Assembly (NCBI RefSeq): GCF_900129495.1 | Contig: NZ_FQVX01000002.1 | Coordinates: 248,001-312,000, forward strand | Direction: 5' to 3' | DNA: 64,000 nucleotides | Source of the DNA: Geodermatophilus nigrescens | GTDB taxonomy: Bacteria > Actinomycetota > Actinomycetes > Mycobacteriales > Geodermatophilaceae | Shown here: positions 56,567 to 64,000 of the stretch, piece by piece | Position numbering within the stretch: the first letter of the stretch is position 1 | Layout of the letters: each line of letters starts with the position of its first letter | Program-made: the position numbers and the translations under genes | The notes under the pieces: generated by a model | Databases searched by the model: none | The model's input: only the letters and a program-made list of their open reading frames with translations | Told to the model about the DNA's origin: nothing

Positions 56567-58081
56567 TCAGTCGTCCTCGTCCACCCAGTCCAGCGTGCGG
56601 GCGACCGCCTTCTGCCACTTGCGGTAGTAGCGCTCGCGCTGCTCGACCGGCATCGACGGCGTCCACCGGCGGTCCTCGGCCCACTGGGCGGTGAGCTCGT
56701 CGAGGCCGGACCAGAAGCCGACGGCGAGGCCCGCGGCGTAGGCGGCGCCCAGCGCGGTGGTCTCGGCGATCCGCGGCCGGACGACGTCGACGCCGAGCAC
56801 GTCGGCCTGGAACTGCATGAGCAGCTCGTTGACCACCATCCCGCCGTCGACCCGCAGCTCCCGCAGCGGCACGCCGCTGTCGGCGTCCATGGCCTCCACC
56901 ACCTCGCGGGTCTGGTAGGCGGTGGACTCCAGCACCGCGCGCGCGAGGTGGCCGCGGTCGACGTAGCGGGTGAGCCCGACGAGCGCGCCGCGGGCGTCGG
57001 AGCGCCAGTGCGGGGCGAACAGGCCGGAGAAGGCGGGCACGAAGTAGGCGCCGCCGTTGTCCTCCACCGAGCGGGCGACCGCCTCGATCTCGCCGGCGCC
57101 GCCGATGACCCGCAGGTTGTCGCGCAGCCACTGCACCAGCGAGCCGGTGACCGCGATCGACCCCTCGAGCGCGTACACCGGCTGCTCCTCGCCCAGCCGG
57201 TAGCAGACGGTGGTGAGCAGGCCGTTCTCCGAGCGGACCGCCGTCTCCCCGGTGTTGAGCAGCAGGAAGTTGCCGGTGCCGTAGGTGTTCTTCGCCGTCC
57301 CCGGGGTGAAGCAGACCTGCCCGAAGGTGGCGGCCTGCTGGTCGCCGAGCGAGCCGGCCACCGGCACCCCGGCCAGCGCGCCGGCCTTGCGTCCCTCGCC
57401 GTAGACCTCGGAGTTGGAGCGGATCTCCGGCAGCATCGACGTCGGGATGCGCAGGTCGCCGGCGATCGACTCGTCCCACTGCAGGGTGTGCAGGTCCATG
57501 AGCAGGGTGCGCGAGGCGTTGGTGACGTCGGTGAGGTGCAGGCCGCCGTCGGGGCCGCCGGTGAGGTTCCACAGCAGCCAGCTGTCGATCGTGCCCATGA
57601 GCAGGTCGCCGCGCTCGGCCCGCTCGCGGGCGCCGTCGACGTTGTCGAGCACCCAGGTGACCTTGGGGCCCGCGAAGTAGGTGGCCAGCGGCAGGCCGGT
57701 GCGGTCCTTGTAGCGGTCGGCGCCGCCGCCGAGCTCACCGAGTTGCTGGCAGATCGCGTCGGTGCGGGTGTCCTGCCAGACGATCGCGTTGTACACCGGC
57801 TCGCCGGTGTGCCGGTCCCAGACGACGGCGGTCTCGCGCTGGTTGGTCAGCCCGACGGCGGCCAGGTCGCCGGCGACGGCGTTCGCCCGGGCCAGCGCCA
57901 GCCCGACGACCTCGCGGGTGTTGGTCCAGATCTCCACCGGGTCGTGCTCCACCCAGCCGGCGCGCGGGAACAGCTGGCGGTGCTCCTCCTGGGCGCTCGC
58001 GACCACCGCGCCGGCGGGGTCGAAGAGGATGCAGCGGGTGCTGGTGGTGCCCTGGTCGATGGCGGCGACGTACCGGGTCAA
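56567..58081 (-). CDS. glpK: glycerol kinase
   Basis: 504 residues. The start appears to be TTG at 58081 (TTG-ACC-CGG-TAC), with GGAAGG upstream; no ATG or GTG gives the conserved N-terminus. Phosphorylates glycerol. [15 protein letters not shown] is phosphate loop 1, [13 protein letters not shown] and [11 protein letters not shown] follow, and [19 protein letters not shown] and [13 protein letters not shown] complete the FGGY family. It lies 26 nt after glpD, so the order glpD-glpK is an operon. No glpF transporter gene is seen. Confidence 0.96.
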   Translation of the reverse strand: MTRYVAAIDQGTTSTRCILFDPAGAVVASAQEEHRQLFPRAGWVEHDPVEIWTNTREVVGLALARANAVAGDLAAVGLTNQRETAVVWDRHTGEPVYNAIVWQDTRTDAICQQLGELGGGADRYKDRTGLPLATYFAGPKVTWVLDNVDGARERAERGDLLMGTIDSWLLWNLTGGPDGGLHLTDVTNASRTLLMDLHTLQWDESIAGDLRIPTSMLPEIRSNSEVYGEGRKAGALAGVPVAGSLGDQQAATFGQVCFTPGTAKNTYGTGNFLLLNTGETAVRSENGLLTTVCYRLGEEQPVYALEGSIAVTGSLVQWLRDNLRVIGGAGEIEAVARSVEDNGGAYFVPAFSGLFAPHWRSDARGALVGLTRYVDRGHLARAVLESTAYQTREVVEAMDADSGVPLRELRVDGGMVVNELLMQFQADVLGVDVVRPRIAETTALGAAYAAGLAVGFWSGLDELTAQWAEDRRWTPSMPVEQRERYYRKWQKAVARTLDWVDEDD

Positions 58082-58107
58082 CGGGGACCTTCCAGTCGGG
58101 GGACGGC

Positions 58108-59853
58108 TCAGGCGACCGGCGCGAACGGCCGGATCTCGGGGGCCTGCAGGCGGGCGCGCTCGGCGGAGGTGTCGTCGGGCATGGCCTCCGCGGCCCGCTC
58201 GGCCTCCACGCGGGCGAGGTAGGTGGCGACCTCGCGCTCGGTCTGCCCGTCGTCCCAGCCGAGGAGACCGGCCATGAGCTCGGCGGCGGGGCGGGCCGAC
58301 GCCGTCCCCCGGTCGGACTGCTCGTAGGACAGCCGGGTGCGGCGGGTGAGCACGTCCTCCAGGTGCAGCGCGCCCTCGGCGGTGACGGCGTAGACGACCT
58401 CGGCGCGGACGTAGTCCGGCGCGCCCTCCAGCGGTCGGCCGAGCTCGGGGTCGGCGTCGACGAGGGCGAGCAGCTCGTCGACGAGGCTGCCGTAGCGGTC
58501 GAGCAGGTGCTCCACGCGCGTCTCGGTCCAGCCGTGCGCGCGGGCGAGGTGGGCCTTGCGGTTCCAGCGCACCCGGTAGCCGTCGGCGCCGGCCAGCGGC
58601 AGCTCCTCGGTGAGCGAGGCCGGGACCGGCGCGTCGGGGTCCTCGCCGGGCGCCCGGTCGGCCAGCGCCATGTCGACGACGTCACGGGCCATGACGCGGT
58701 AGGTCGTGTACTTGCCGCCGGCGATCACGGTGAGGCCCGGGCGCACGGTGGCGACGGTGTGCTCGCGCGACACCCGCGTCGTCGCCTCGCCGTCCTCCCC
58801 CACGGGCTGCAGCAGCGGGCGCAGGCCGGTGTAGACGCCGAGGACGTCGTCGCGGGTGAGCGGCCGCTCGAGCACCGCGTTGGCGTGCTCCAGCAGGTAG
58901 TCGACGTCGGCGGCGGAGGCGACCGGGTGGTCCTTCGCGAGGTCCCAGGGGGTGTCGGTCGTGCCGATCACCCAGTGGGTGGGCCACGGGATGATGAACA
59001 GCACGCTCTTCTCGGTGCGCAGGATGAACCCGTCCTCGCCGGCGATCACCTCGCGCGGCACGGCGATGTGCACGCCCTTGGAGGCCCGCACGGTGAGGCC
59101 CTGGGCGGCGAAGAGCTCCTGGGTCTGGTCGGTCCACACGCCGGTGGCGCCGACGACGTGGCGGGCGCGGATCTCCAGCTCCCGGCCGGTCTCCAGGTCG
59201 ACCGCGCGCACGCCCGCGACCCGGCCGTCCTCCTCCAGGTAGCCGACGACCTGGGTGCGGCTGGCGGCCAGCGCCCCGTGGCCGACGGCGGTGCGCACGA
59301 GCACCTGCACGAGCCGGGCGTCGTCGACCTTGGCGTCCCAGTAGCGGATGGCGCCGACGGCGACGTCGTCCTTGAGCGACGGCGCGATCCGGCGCAGCTC
59401 CTTCTTCGACACGTGCCGGTGCAGCGGGACCCCGTGCCCGCCGACGCGGCCGAGCAGCCCGCCGAGGGTGTCGTAGAGGGCGATGCCCGCGCCGGTGTAG
59501 GCGCGCTCCCACACGCGGTGGCGCAGCGGGTAGAGGAACGGCACCGGGTGCACCAGGTGCGGGGCGAGCCGGCCGACGAGCAGGCCGCGCTCGTGCAGCG
59601 CCTCGCGGACCAGGGCGAAGTCGAGCATCTCCAGGTAGCGCAGCCCGCCGTGGACGAGCTTGCTGGCCCGGCTGGAGGTGCCCGAGGCCCAGTCGCGCTG
59701 CTCGACCAGGCCCACCGACAGGCCGCGGCTGGCCGCGTCGAGGGCGGCGCCCGCGCCGGTGACCCCGCCGCCGATGACCAGGACGTCGAGCACGTCGGCG
59801 GACATGCGGGCCAGGGCGGCCGTGCGGACCTCGGGCGAGAGGGCGGTGGACAC
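58108..59853 (-). CDS. glpD: glycerol-3-phosphate dehydrogenase (FAD)
   Basis: 581 residues from the GTG at 59853, with AGGAG 9 nt upstream. Membrane-associated flavoenzyme that oxidises glycerol 3-phosphate and passes electrons to quinone. [19 protein letters not shown] binds [22 protein letters not shown] and [18 protein letters not shown] are family blocks; the C-terminal alpha-helical domain (DAO_C) runs from about residue 400. First gene of the glpDK operon. Confidence 0.96.
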   Translation of the reverse strand: MSTALSPEVRTAALARMSADVLDVLVIGGGVTGAGAALDAASRGLSVGLVEQRDWASGTSSRASKLVHGGLRYLEMLDFALVREALHERGLLVGRLAPHLVHPVPFLYPLRHRVWERAYTGAGIALYDTLGGLLGRVGGHGVPLHRHVSKKELRRIAPSLKDDVAVGAIRYWDAKVDDARLVQVLVRTAVGHGALAASRTQVVGYLEEDGRVAGVRAVDLETGRELEIRARHVVGATGVWTDQTQELFAAQGLTVRASKGVHIAVPREVIAGEDGFILRTEKSVLFIIPWPTHWVIGTTDTPWDLAKDHPVASAADVDYLLEHANAVLERPLTRDDVLGVYTGLRPLLQPVGEDGEATTRVSREHTVATVRPGLTVIAGGKYTTYRVMARDVVDMALADRAPGEDPDAPVPASLTEELPLAGADGYRVRWNRKAHLARAHGWTETRVEHLLDRYGSLVDELLALVDADPELGRPLEGAPDYVRAEVVYAVTAEGALHLEDVLTRRTRLSYEQSDRGTASARPAAELMAGLLGWDDGQTEREVATYLARVEAERAAEAMPDDTSAERARLQAPEIRPFAPVA

Positions 59854-59974
59854 CGGGGAGCACTCCTGCGGGGACGGGACCGGCCGGGCGACACCGCAAG
59901 CTTCCCCTGCCGGGACGACGGTCCGCGACCCGCGCGTTCCGCTAGCGTCGCGCCCGACCGGGAGGAGGCCGCCC

Positions 59975-60691
59975 GTGGACCCGTCCGCGCACCTCGCGGC
60001 GCTGCGCCGCACCGACGCCCGCTTCGCCGACGCCACCGCCGAGGCCGTCCTCGCCACCGGCTGGCGCGCCCCGGTGCCGGGCTGCCCCGGCTGGACGCTC
60101 GCCGACCTGGTCTGGCACCTCGGCGAGGTCCAGCACTTCTGGTCGTGGGTGGTCCGCACCCGCGCGACCTCGCCGGAGGGCTACGTCGAGCCCGCCCGCC
60201 GTCCCGACGACGAGCTGCTGGGCTGGTCGGCCGGGCAGTCGGCGGAGCTGGAGACCGTGCTGGCCGCCGCCGACCCGGGCGATTCGGTGTGGACGTGGGC
60301 GCCGCAGCGCGACGTCGCCTTCGTCGTCCGCCGGCAGTGCCACGAGGCGGTGGTGCACACCGTCGACGTCGAGCAGGTCCTGGGCGACGTGCGCCCGATC
60401 CCCGCCGACGTCGGACTCGACGGCCTCGACGAGTGGCTGGAGGTCATGGTGCCCGGGGCGCTGCCGGACGGTCCGCCGCCGGACGCGCACCCGGTGGTGC
60501 TGCACGCGATCGACGCCGGGGTGGAGCGGACGCTGTTCGCCGGCAGCCGCCCGCACCCGGTGGCCACGCTGCGCGGCACGGCCGGCGACCTGCTGCTCGC
60601 CTGCTGGCGGCGGGTGCCGCTGGAGGTGCTCACCGTCGACGGCGACGGGCTCCAGGCGGCGGCGATGCTGGCAGCGGTCGACCTGTCCTAG
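59975..60691 (+). CDS. mycothiol-dependent (maleylpyruvate isomerase-like) DinB-fold protein
   Basis: 238 residues, GTG behind GGAGGAGG, with TAGCGT at 59942-59947 as a likely -10. The N-terminal DinB four-helix bundle has VPGCPGWTLADLVWHLGEVQ and RRQCHEAVVHTVDVEQ, whose three His bind zinc in mycothiol-dependent maleylpyruvate isomerase. The C-terminal domain (about 160-238) is the small MDMPI_C type. Substrate unknown; it agrees with the mycothiol pathway gene nearby. Its stop overlaps that of the convergent VOC gene by 3 nt. Confidence 0.87.
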   Translation: MDPSAHLAALRRTDARFADATAEAVLATGWRAPVPGCPGWTLADLVWHLGEVQHFWSWVVRTRATSPEGYVEPARRPDDELLGWSAGQSAELETVLAAADPGDSVWTWAPQRDVAFVVRRQCHEAVVHTVDVEQVLGDVRPIPADVGLDGLDEWLEVMVPGALPDGPPPDAHPVVLHAIDAGVERTLFAGSRPHPVATLRGTAGDLLLACWRRVPLEVLTVDGDGLQAAAMLAAVDLS

Positions 60692-61095
60692 GGCCAGGTC
60701 CGGGCGGAGCGCTCGAACGCCTCGTCGTCCTGCACGGCGACCACGCAGAAGACCAGCCCGGCCGGGTCGGTCATCTGCCACAGGCCCCGGCCCTGCGGGT
60801 CGGCGGCCTCGACGTGGCGCAGCCGCCGGGCACCGAGCGCCTCGAGGCGGGTCACCTCGGCCTCGACGTCGTCGGTCTCCACGTCGAGGTGCCAGCGCGG
60901 CGGCGTCCCCTCCCCCGTGCGCTGCACCTCCAGCCGGAGGTCCCCGGCGACGGCGCCCAGCGGGATCCAGGCGTCGTCGGCGGGCGACGGTGTCGCCTCG
61001 CGGCCGGTGACGCCGGCCCAGAAGTCCGCGCCCGGCCGGTGGAGGTGCGGCGGGAGGTCGAGCAGGAGGATCGCCACGCGGCTGCGGTGGGGCAC
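60688..61095 (-). CDS. VOC-family protein (second of a tandem pair)
   Basis: 135 residues, GTG start (VPHRSRVAILLLDLPP). A glyoxalase/VOC-like fold with HLDVETDDVEAEVTRLEALGA and WQMTDPAGLVFCVV. It is the paralogue of the upstream 128-residue gene, with the same LEVQRTGEGTPPRWH/FEVQRTGEGTPPRWH core. The metal-site residues are mostly replaced, so an enzyme activity is uncertain. The pair probably arose by tandem duplication. Confidence 0.83.
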   Translation of the reverse strand: MPHRSRVAILLLDLPPHLHRPGADFWAGVTGREATPSPADDAWIPLGAVAGDLRLEVQRTGEGTPPRWHLDVETDDVEAEVTRLEALGARRLRHVEAADPQGRGLWQMTDPAGLVFCVVAVQDDEAFERSARTWP

Positions 61096-61123
61096 GGACG
61101 GGTCCTGCCCCGGACGGGCGGCG

Positions 61124-61510
61124 CTACTCCCAGGTGCGGGCGTGCCGCTCGAACGCCTCGCCGGTCTGCACCCCGACGACGCAGAAGACCAGCCCGGCCG
61201 GGTCGGTCATCTGCCAGAACGACCCCATGTCGGCCGTCCGCGTGGCGCCCAGGGCCTCGAGCCGGGCGACCTCGGCGGGGATGTCGTCGGTCTCGACGTC
61301 GACGTGCCAGCGCGGCGGCGTCCCCTCCCCCGTGCGCTGCACCTCGAACGACAGGCCGCCGCCGAGCATCCCGAGGCGGTGCCAGGCGGGGTCGGTCATG
61401 TCCGGCTCGACGGGGTTGCCGGTGGCCGCCGACCAGAAGTCGGTGCCGGCGGCGTGCACCTCCGGCGGCAGGTCGAGCAGCAGGACGGCGAGGCGGCTGC
61501 GGTGCGGCAT
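61124..61510 (-). CDS. VOC-family protein (first of a tandem pair)
   Basis: 128 residues, ATG at 61510 (MPHRSRLAVLLLDLPP). Same fold as the next gene, 28 nt downstream; they share PPRWHxDVETDD and WQMTDPAGLVFCVV. It is seven residues shorter near the variable loop ahead of the last strand. Function unknown. Confidence 0.83.
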   Translation of the reverse strand: MPHRSRLAVLLLDLPPEVHAAGTDFWSAATGNPVEPDMTDPAWHRLGMLGGGLSFEVQRTGEGTPPRWHVDVETDDIPAEVARLEALGATRTADMGSFWQMTDPAGLVFCVVGVQTGEAFERHARTWE

Positions 61511-61650
61511 GGCACCGAGTGTGTGCGCCGGAGCCGTGTTCCGGGGGCCGTCCTGCGGCGCCGGCGCACACGCTCGTACCCCGGCGGCCCGCTCCGGCGC
61601 CGGTTGCGGGCCACCCGGGTCCAGCGGTCCGCCGCGAGCGCCGGCTCAGC

Positions 61651-62397
61651 TCAGAACGGCGGCCAGGGCAGGGCCGGCCACTCCCCCGACGGCTCGGGGT
61701 GCAGCTGCGTGCGCAGCAGCTCGGCCACCCGCTGCTGCGTGCACCGGACCTCACGCCGGGTCAGGTGCTCGTGCAGGGCCTCGCCGAGGTCGCCGCGCAG
61801 GTCGTCGGCGAGCCGCTCCAGCACCGCCAGCGCCTCCAGGGGCAGCGGCTTGCCGGCCCAGCGCCACAGCAGCGTGCGCAGCTTCGGGTCCGGCGAGAAG
61901 CAGATCCCGTGGTCGACGCCGTACACGTGCCCCGACGTCGTCGGGATGATGTGCCCGCCCTTGCGGTCGGCGTTGTTCACCACCGCGTCGAACACCGCCA
62001 TGCGCCGCAGCCCCGGGTCGTTCGAGCGGACGAACGCGACCAGGTCGACGTCGGGGTCGCCGTCGATCCACAGCTGCACCATGCCGGGGCCGAACGGGCC
62101 CTCGCGCAGCACGGTGGGCGGCACGACGTCCCAGCCGGTGGCCTCCGAGACCAGCGCCGCGGACACCTCGCGCCCGGCCAGCGTGCCGTCGGGGAAGTCC
62201 CACAGCGGGCGCTCGCCGGCGACCGGCTTGTACACGCACTCGGCCTCGAGCTCGGGCGTGCGGATGGTGCCCACCAGCGTCACGTTGCTGGCGTCGAGCA
62301 TCCGGCCCTCGAGGTCGATCTCCCCCTCGAGCAGCAGCGCGCGCGTCTCGGCGTCGGTGGCCGGCGCGCGCAGCTCCCCCGCGGGCTGCTCGCTCAT
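61651..62397 (-). CDS. SCO1664-family PI3K/PI4K-like protein
   Basis: 248 residues, ATG at 62397. ECVYKPVAGERPLWDF carries the nucleotide-binding Lys; VFDAVVNNADRKGGH is the catalytic-loop-like DxxxxNxDR and YGVDHGICF the metal-binding Asp, as in PI3/PI4-kinase-related folds. The family is conserved in actinobacteria beside DUF3090 and a histidine phosphatase, as here. Substrate not known. It begins 16 nt after the DUF3090 stop, so co-transcription is likely. Confidence 0.9.
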   Translation of the reverse strand: MSEQPAGELRAPATDAETRALLLEGEIDLEGRMLDASNVTLVGTIRTPELEAECVYKPVAGERPLWDFPDGTLAGREVSAALVSEATGWDVVPPTVLREGPFGPGMVQLWIDGDPDVDLVAFVRSNDPGLRRMAVFDAVVNNADRKGGHIIPTTSGHVYGVDHGICFSPDPKLRTLLWRWAGKPLPLEALAVLERLADDLRGDLGEALHEHLTRREVRCTQQRVAELLRTQLHPEPSGEWPALPWPPF

Positions 62398-62413
62398 CGC
62401 AGCGGGCCGGCGG

Positions 62414-62965
62414 TCAGCGGCGGTAGCCGTTCTGCCGGGGGCAGACGTGCCCGGTCGGGTCCAGCGGCAGCGAGCACAGCGGGCACGAGGGCCGGCCGGC
62501 GGCGACGACGCGGCGGGCGCGGGCGACGAACGAGCGGGCGGCGCCGGGGGTGATCGTCACGCGCAGCGCGTCGGGGCCCTCCTCGGCGTCGGAGAGGATC
62601 GCCTCCTCGTCGACCGGCTCGTCGGTGGCGGCGACGGCCTCCACGACGACGGCCTGCGCCTCGCCGTCCCACGCCAGGCCCATGGCCGCGACGCGGAACT
62701 CCTCGTCGACGGGCGCGGTGAGCGGCTCGAGGTCGTCGACGTCGGCGGCCGCCGGCACCACGGTGCCCGGGCGCGTGGCGATCTCGTCGAGCAGCTCGTC
62801 CATGCGCTCGGCGAGCACCTGCACCTGCGACTTCTCCAGGGCGACGCTCACCACCCGGCCGTCGTCGTCGGAGGCCTGCAGGAAGAACGTGCGGTCCCCC
62901 GGCTGGCCCACCGTGCCGGCGACGAACCGGGTCGGACGCTCGAAACGGAAGACCTGGCGCGGCAC
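62414..62965 (-). CDS. DUF3090-family protein with a zinc knuckle
   Basis: 183 residues, GTG at 62965. PTRFVAGTVGQPGDRTFFLQ and SVALEKSQVQVLAERMDELL identify DUF3090 (Mtb Rv2134c). The end has CPLCSLPLDPTGHVC, which could bind zinc with its Cys and His residues. TAACCT at 62972-62977 is 6 nt before the start, suggesting a leaderless mRNA. Function unknown; always next to the kinase-like gene and phosphatase. Confidence 0.93.
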   Translation of the reverse strand: MPRQVFRFERPTRFVAGTVGQPGDRTFFLQASDDDGRVVSVALEKSQVQVLAERMDELLDEIATRPGTVVPAAADVDDLEPLTAPVDEEFRVAAMGLAWDGEAQAVVVEAVAATDEPVDEEAILSDAEEGPDALRVTITPGAARSFVARARRVVAAGRPSCPLCSLPLDPTGHVCPRQNGYRR

Positions 62966-62971
62966 GGTGCC

Positions 62972-62977
62972 AGGTTA
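62972..62977 (-). promoter_or_regulatory. -10 element of leaderless DUF3090 mRNA
   Basis: TAACCT on the minus strand, 6 nt before the GTG at 62965. Confidence 0.5.
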
Positions 62978-63005
62978 CGCGGCGGTACGGACGGCGGCGC
63001 CGGAG

Positions 63006-63710
63006 TCAGGAGGACGCCGCGCCCGCGCCGCCGCCCACGACGGCGTCGGAGTCCCGCCCCTTCCGCCGCCGGGGCCGCTTCTTCGGCGGGACGAGCGCGG
63101 CGACGTCGCCGCCGGTGTCGTTCATCCGCACGACGAAGGGCCGGGTCTCGGTGTAGGTGACCACCGAGATCGACGCCGGGTCGACGACGATGCGCTGGAA
63201 GGCGTCCAGGTGCAGGCCGAGCGCGTCGGCGAGGACGGCCTTGATGACGTCGCCGTGCGAGCAGGCCAGCCACACGGCGTCGGGGCCGAGGCGGGCGTTC
63301 CACTCGCGGACGGCGGCCACCGCGCGGGCCTGGGTCTGCGCCAGGCCCTCGCCCTCGGGGCCGGGGAACACCGCGGCGGAGGGGTGCTGCTGCACGACCT
63401 TCCACAGCGGCTCCTTGACCAGCTCCTTGAGCGGGCGCCCGGTCCAGTCGCCGTAGCGGGCCTCGCCGAGCCGGTCGTCGGTCTGCAGTTCGGCGTCGCG
63501 CCCGTCGAGCACCGCGCCGGCGGTCTGCCGGCAGCGCTCGAGCGGGCTGCTGACCACCGCCGCGAGCGGCACGGGCGCGAGCCGCTGGGCGACGGCGGCC
63601 GCCTGCGACCGCCCGGTCTCGTCCAGCTCGACGCCGGGGCTCCAGCCGGCGAGGACGCCGCCGGCGTTGGCCGTCGTCCGGCCGTGCCGGAGGAGGATGA
63701 CGGTGGTCAC
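63006..63710 (-). CDS. histidine phosphatase (MSMEG_4193 family)
   Basis: 234 residues, GTG start. Phosphohistidine phosphatase superfamily: LLRHGRT with the nucleophile H9, SSPLERCRQTA, EARYGDWTGR and the second His in ACSHGDVIKAVL. A basic tail (PPKKRPRRRKGRD) ends the protein. TAGTCT at 63718-63723, 7 nt before the start, indicates a leaderless mRNA. Conserved neighbour of DUF3090 in actinobacteria; substrate unknown. Confidence 0.93.
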   Translation of the reverse strand: MTTVILLRHGRTTANAGGVLAGWSPGVELDETGRSQAAAVAQRLAPVPLAAVVSSPLERCRQTAGAVLDGRDAELQTDDRLGEARYGDWTGRPLKELVKEPLWKVVQQHPSAAVFPGPEGEGLAQTQARAVAAVREWNARLGPDAVWLACSHGDVIKAVLADALGLHLDAFQRIVVDPASISVVTYTETRPFVVRMNDTGGDVAALVPPKKRPRRRKGRDSDAVVGGGAGAASS

Positions 63711-63717
63711 GGCGCCG

Positions 63718-63723
63718 AGACTA
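63718..63723 (-). promoter_or_regulatory. -10 element of leaderless phosphatase mRNA
   Basis: TAGTCT on the minus strand followed by CGGCGCC and the GTG, nearly the same as the dop start region (TAGTCT-CGGTTGC-ATG). Confidence 0.6.
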
Positions 63724-63751
63724 GGCGGGCCCCGCGGACGACGCCGTCCCC

Positions 63752-64000
63752 TCAGTTGGCGGCCAGCACCCCGGCGCCGACCAGCGCGAGCAGCGCGAGG
63801 CCCAGCACCACCCGGTAGACGACGAACGGCGTGAAGGTGCCGCGGTCGAGGTAGCGCAGCAGCCAGGCGATCACCGACAGGCCGACGCCGAAGGCGATGA
63901 CCGTGGCGAGCAGCGTCGGCCCCCAGGAGATCGTCTCCCCGGCGACGTCGCCGGTCAGCGTCTCGTAGACCTGGAAGAAGCCCGAGCCGAGCACCGCCGG
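63752..64000 (-). CDS. uppP: undecaprenyl-diphosphatase UppP, C-terminal part
   Basis: 83 codons up to the window edge. Two or three membrane helices (ATVIAFGVGLSVIAWLLRYL, FVVYRVVLGLALLALV) and the motif AVLGSGFFQVYETL match the end of BacA/UppP, which recycles the undecaprenyl carrier of cell-wall synthesis. The catalytic motifs are outside the window. Position after the phosphatase gene agrees with Mtb Rv2136c. Confidence 0.87.
   Translation of the reverse strand, partial: PAVLGSGFFQVYETLTGDVAGETISWGPTLLATVIAFGVGLSVIAWLLRYLDRGTFTPFVVYRVVLGLALLALVGAGVLAAN

Overview
The window is very GC-rich, densely coded actinobacterial DNA. It carries the Pup-proteasome system, mycothiol ligase MshC and many GTG starts. 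No rRNA or 16S marker is present, so the lineage is inferred from gene content and codon style: most likely Geodermatophilaceae (Blastococcus, Geodermatophilus or Modestobacter-like).

The two ends are a conserved core in the order known from Mycobacterium tuberculosis Rv2111c to Rv2136c. The left end (0.07-8.5 kb) holds pup, dop, mpa, trmI and a RecB-like Fe-S nuclease, plus an acyl-CoA dehydrogenase inserted between dop and pup and an endonuclease VII-type HNH gene where prcBA would be expected. The right end (48.9-64 kb) holds metH, PAC2, a dGTPase, mshC, a SCO1664-type kinase-like gene, DUF3090, a histidine phosphatase and uppP. A glycerol operon (glpD-glpK) and small VOC/DinB-like genes are interspersed. 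Several core genes have a -10 hexamer 6-8 nt before the start codon, the pattern of leaderless mRNAs.

Between them lie about 40 kb of accessory genes. (a) 8.7-12.1 kb: a PEP-mutase-like enzyme coupled to a half-length P450, a divergent ArsR regulator and an amidohydrolase. (b) 12.77-18.45 kb: an integrative element with a tyrosine integrase, two tandem AraC regulators and small Arg/Ala-rich ORFs. It is inserted at codon 12 of a HAD hydrolase gene and supplies that gene with a new 5' end; the original 5' end is stranded at the far junction. (c) 18.6-22.4 kb: a quinone-oxidoreductase-like gene, a cupin, an ATPase-type regulator and a 52-aa ORF. (d) 22.7-35.9 kb: a catabolic island. It has a HyuA/HyuB carboxylase-or-hydantoinase pair (the B subunit with a zinc-type tail), a TetR regulator, an aryl-CoA ligase plus aryl-CoA monooxygenase pair, an aromatic-acid MFS transporter, an alpha/beta hydrolase, an 81-aa unknown, a VOC dioxygenase-like protein and a maleate isomerase. 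Three promoters in this island share one architecture, so the genes probably form a single regulon. (e) 35.9-40.9 kb: a secreted protein, phosphofructokinase, an AceE/transketolase-like enzyme and a SnoaL-like protein. (f) 41-45.4 kb: alcohol dehydrogenase, DUF59 protein, amidohydrolase and a divergent MimR/AcoR-type activator. This is the accessory set of a propane/mim monooxygenase cluster, without the monooxygenase. (g) 45.5-48.8 kb: pta-ackA.

Most intergenic gaps between convergent genes contain long GC-rich hairpins without T-tracts. No tRNA, rRNA, CRISPR or replication origin was seen.
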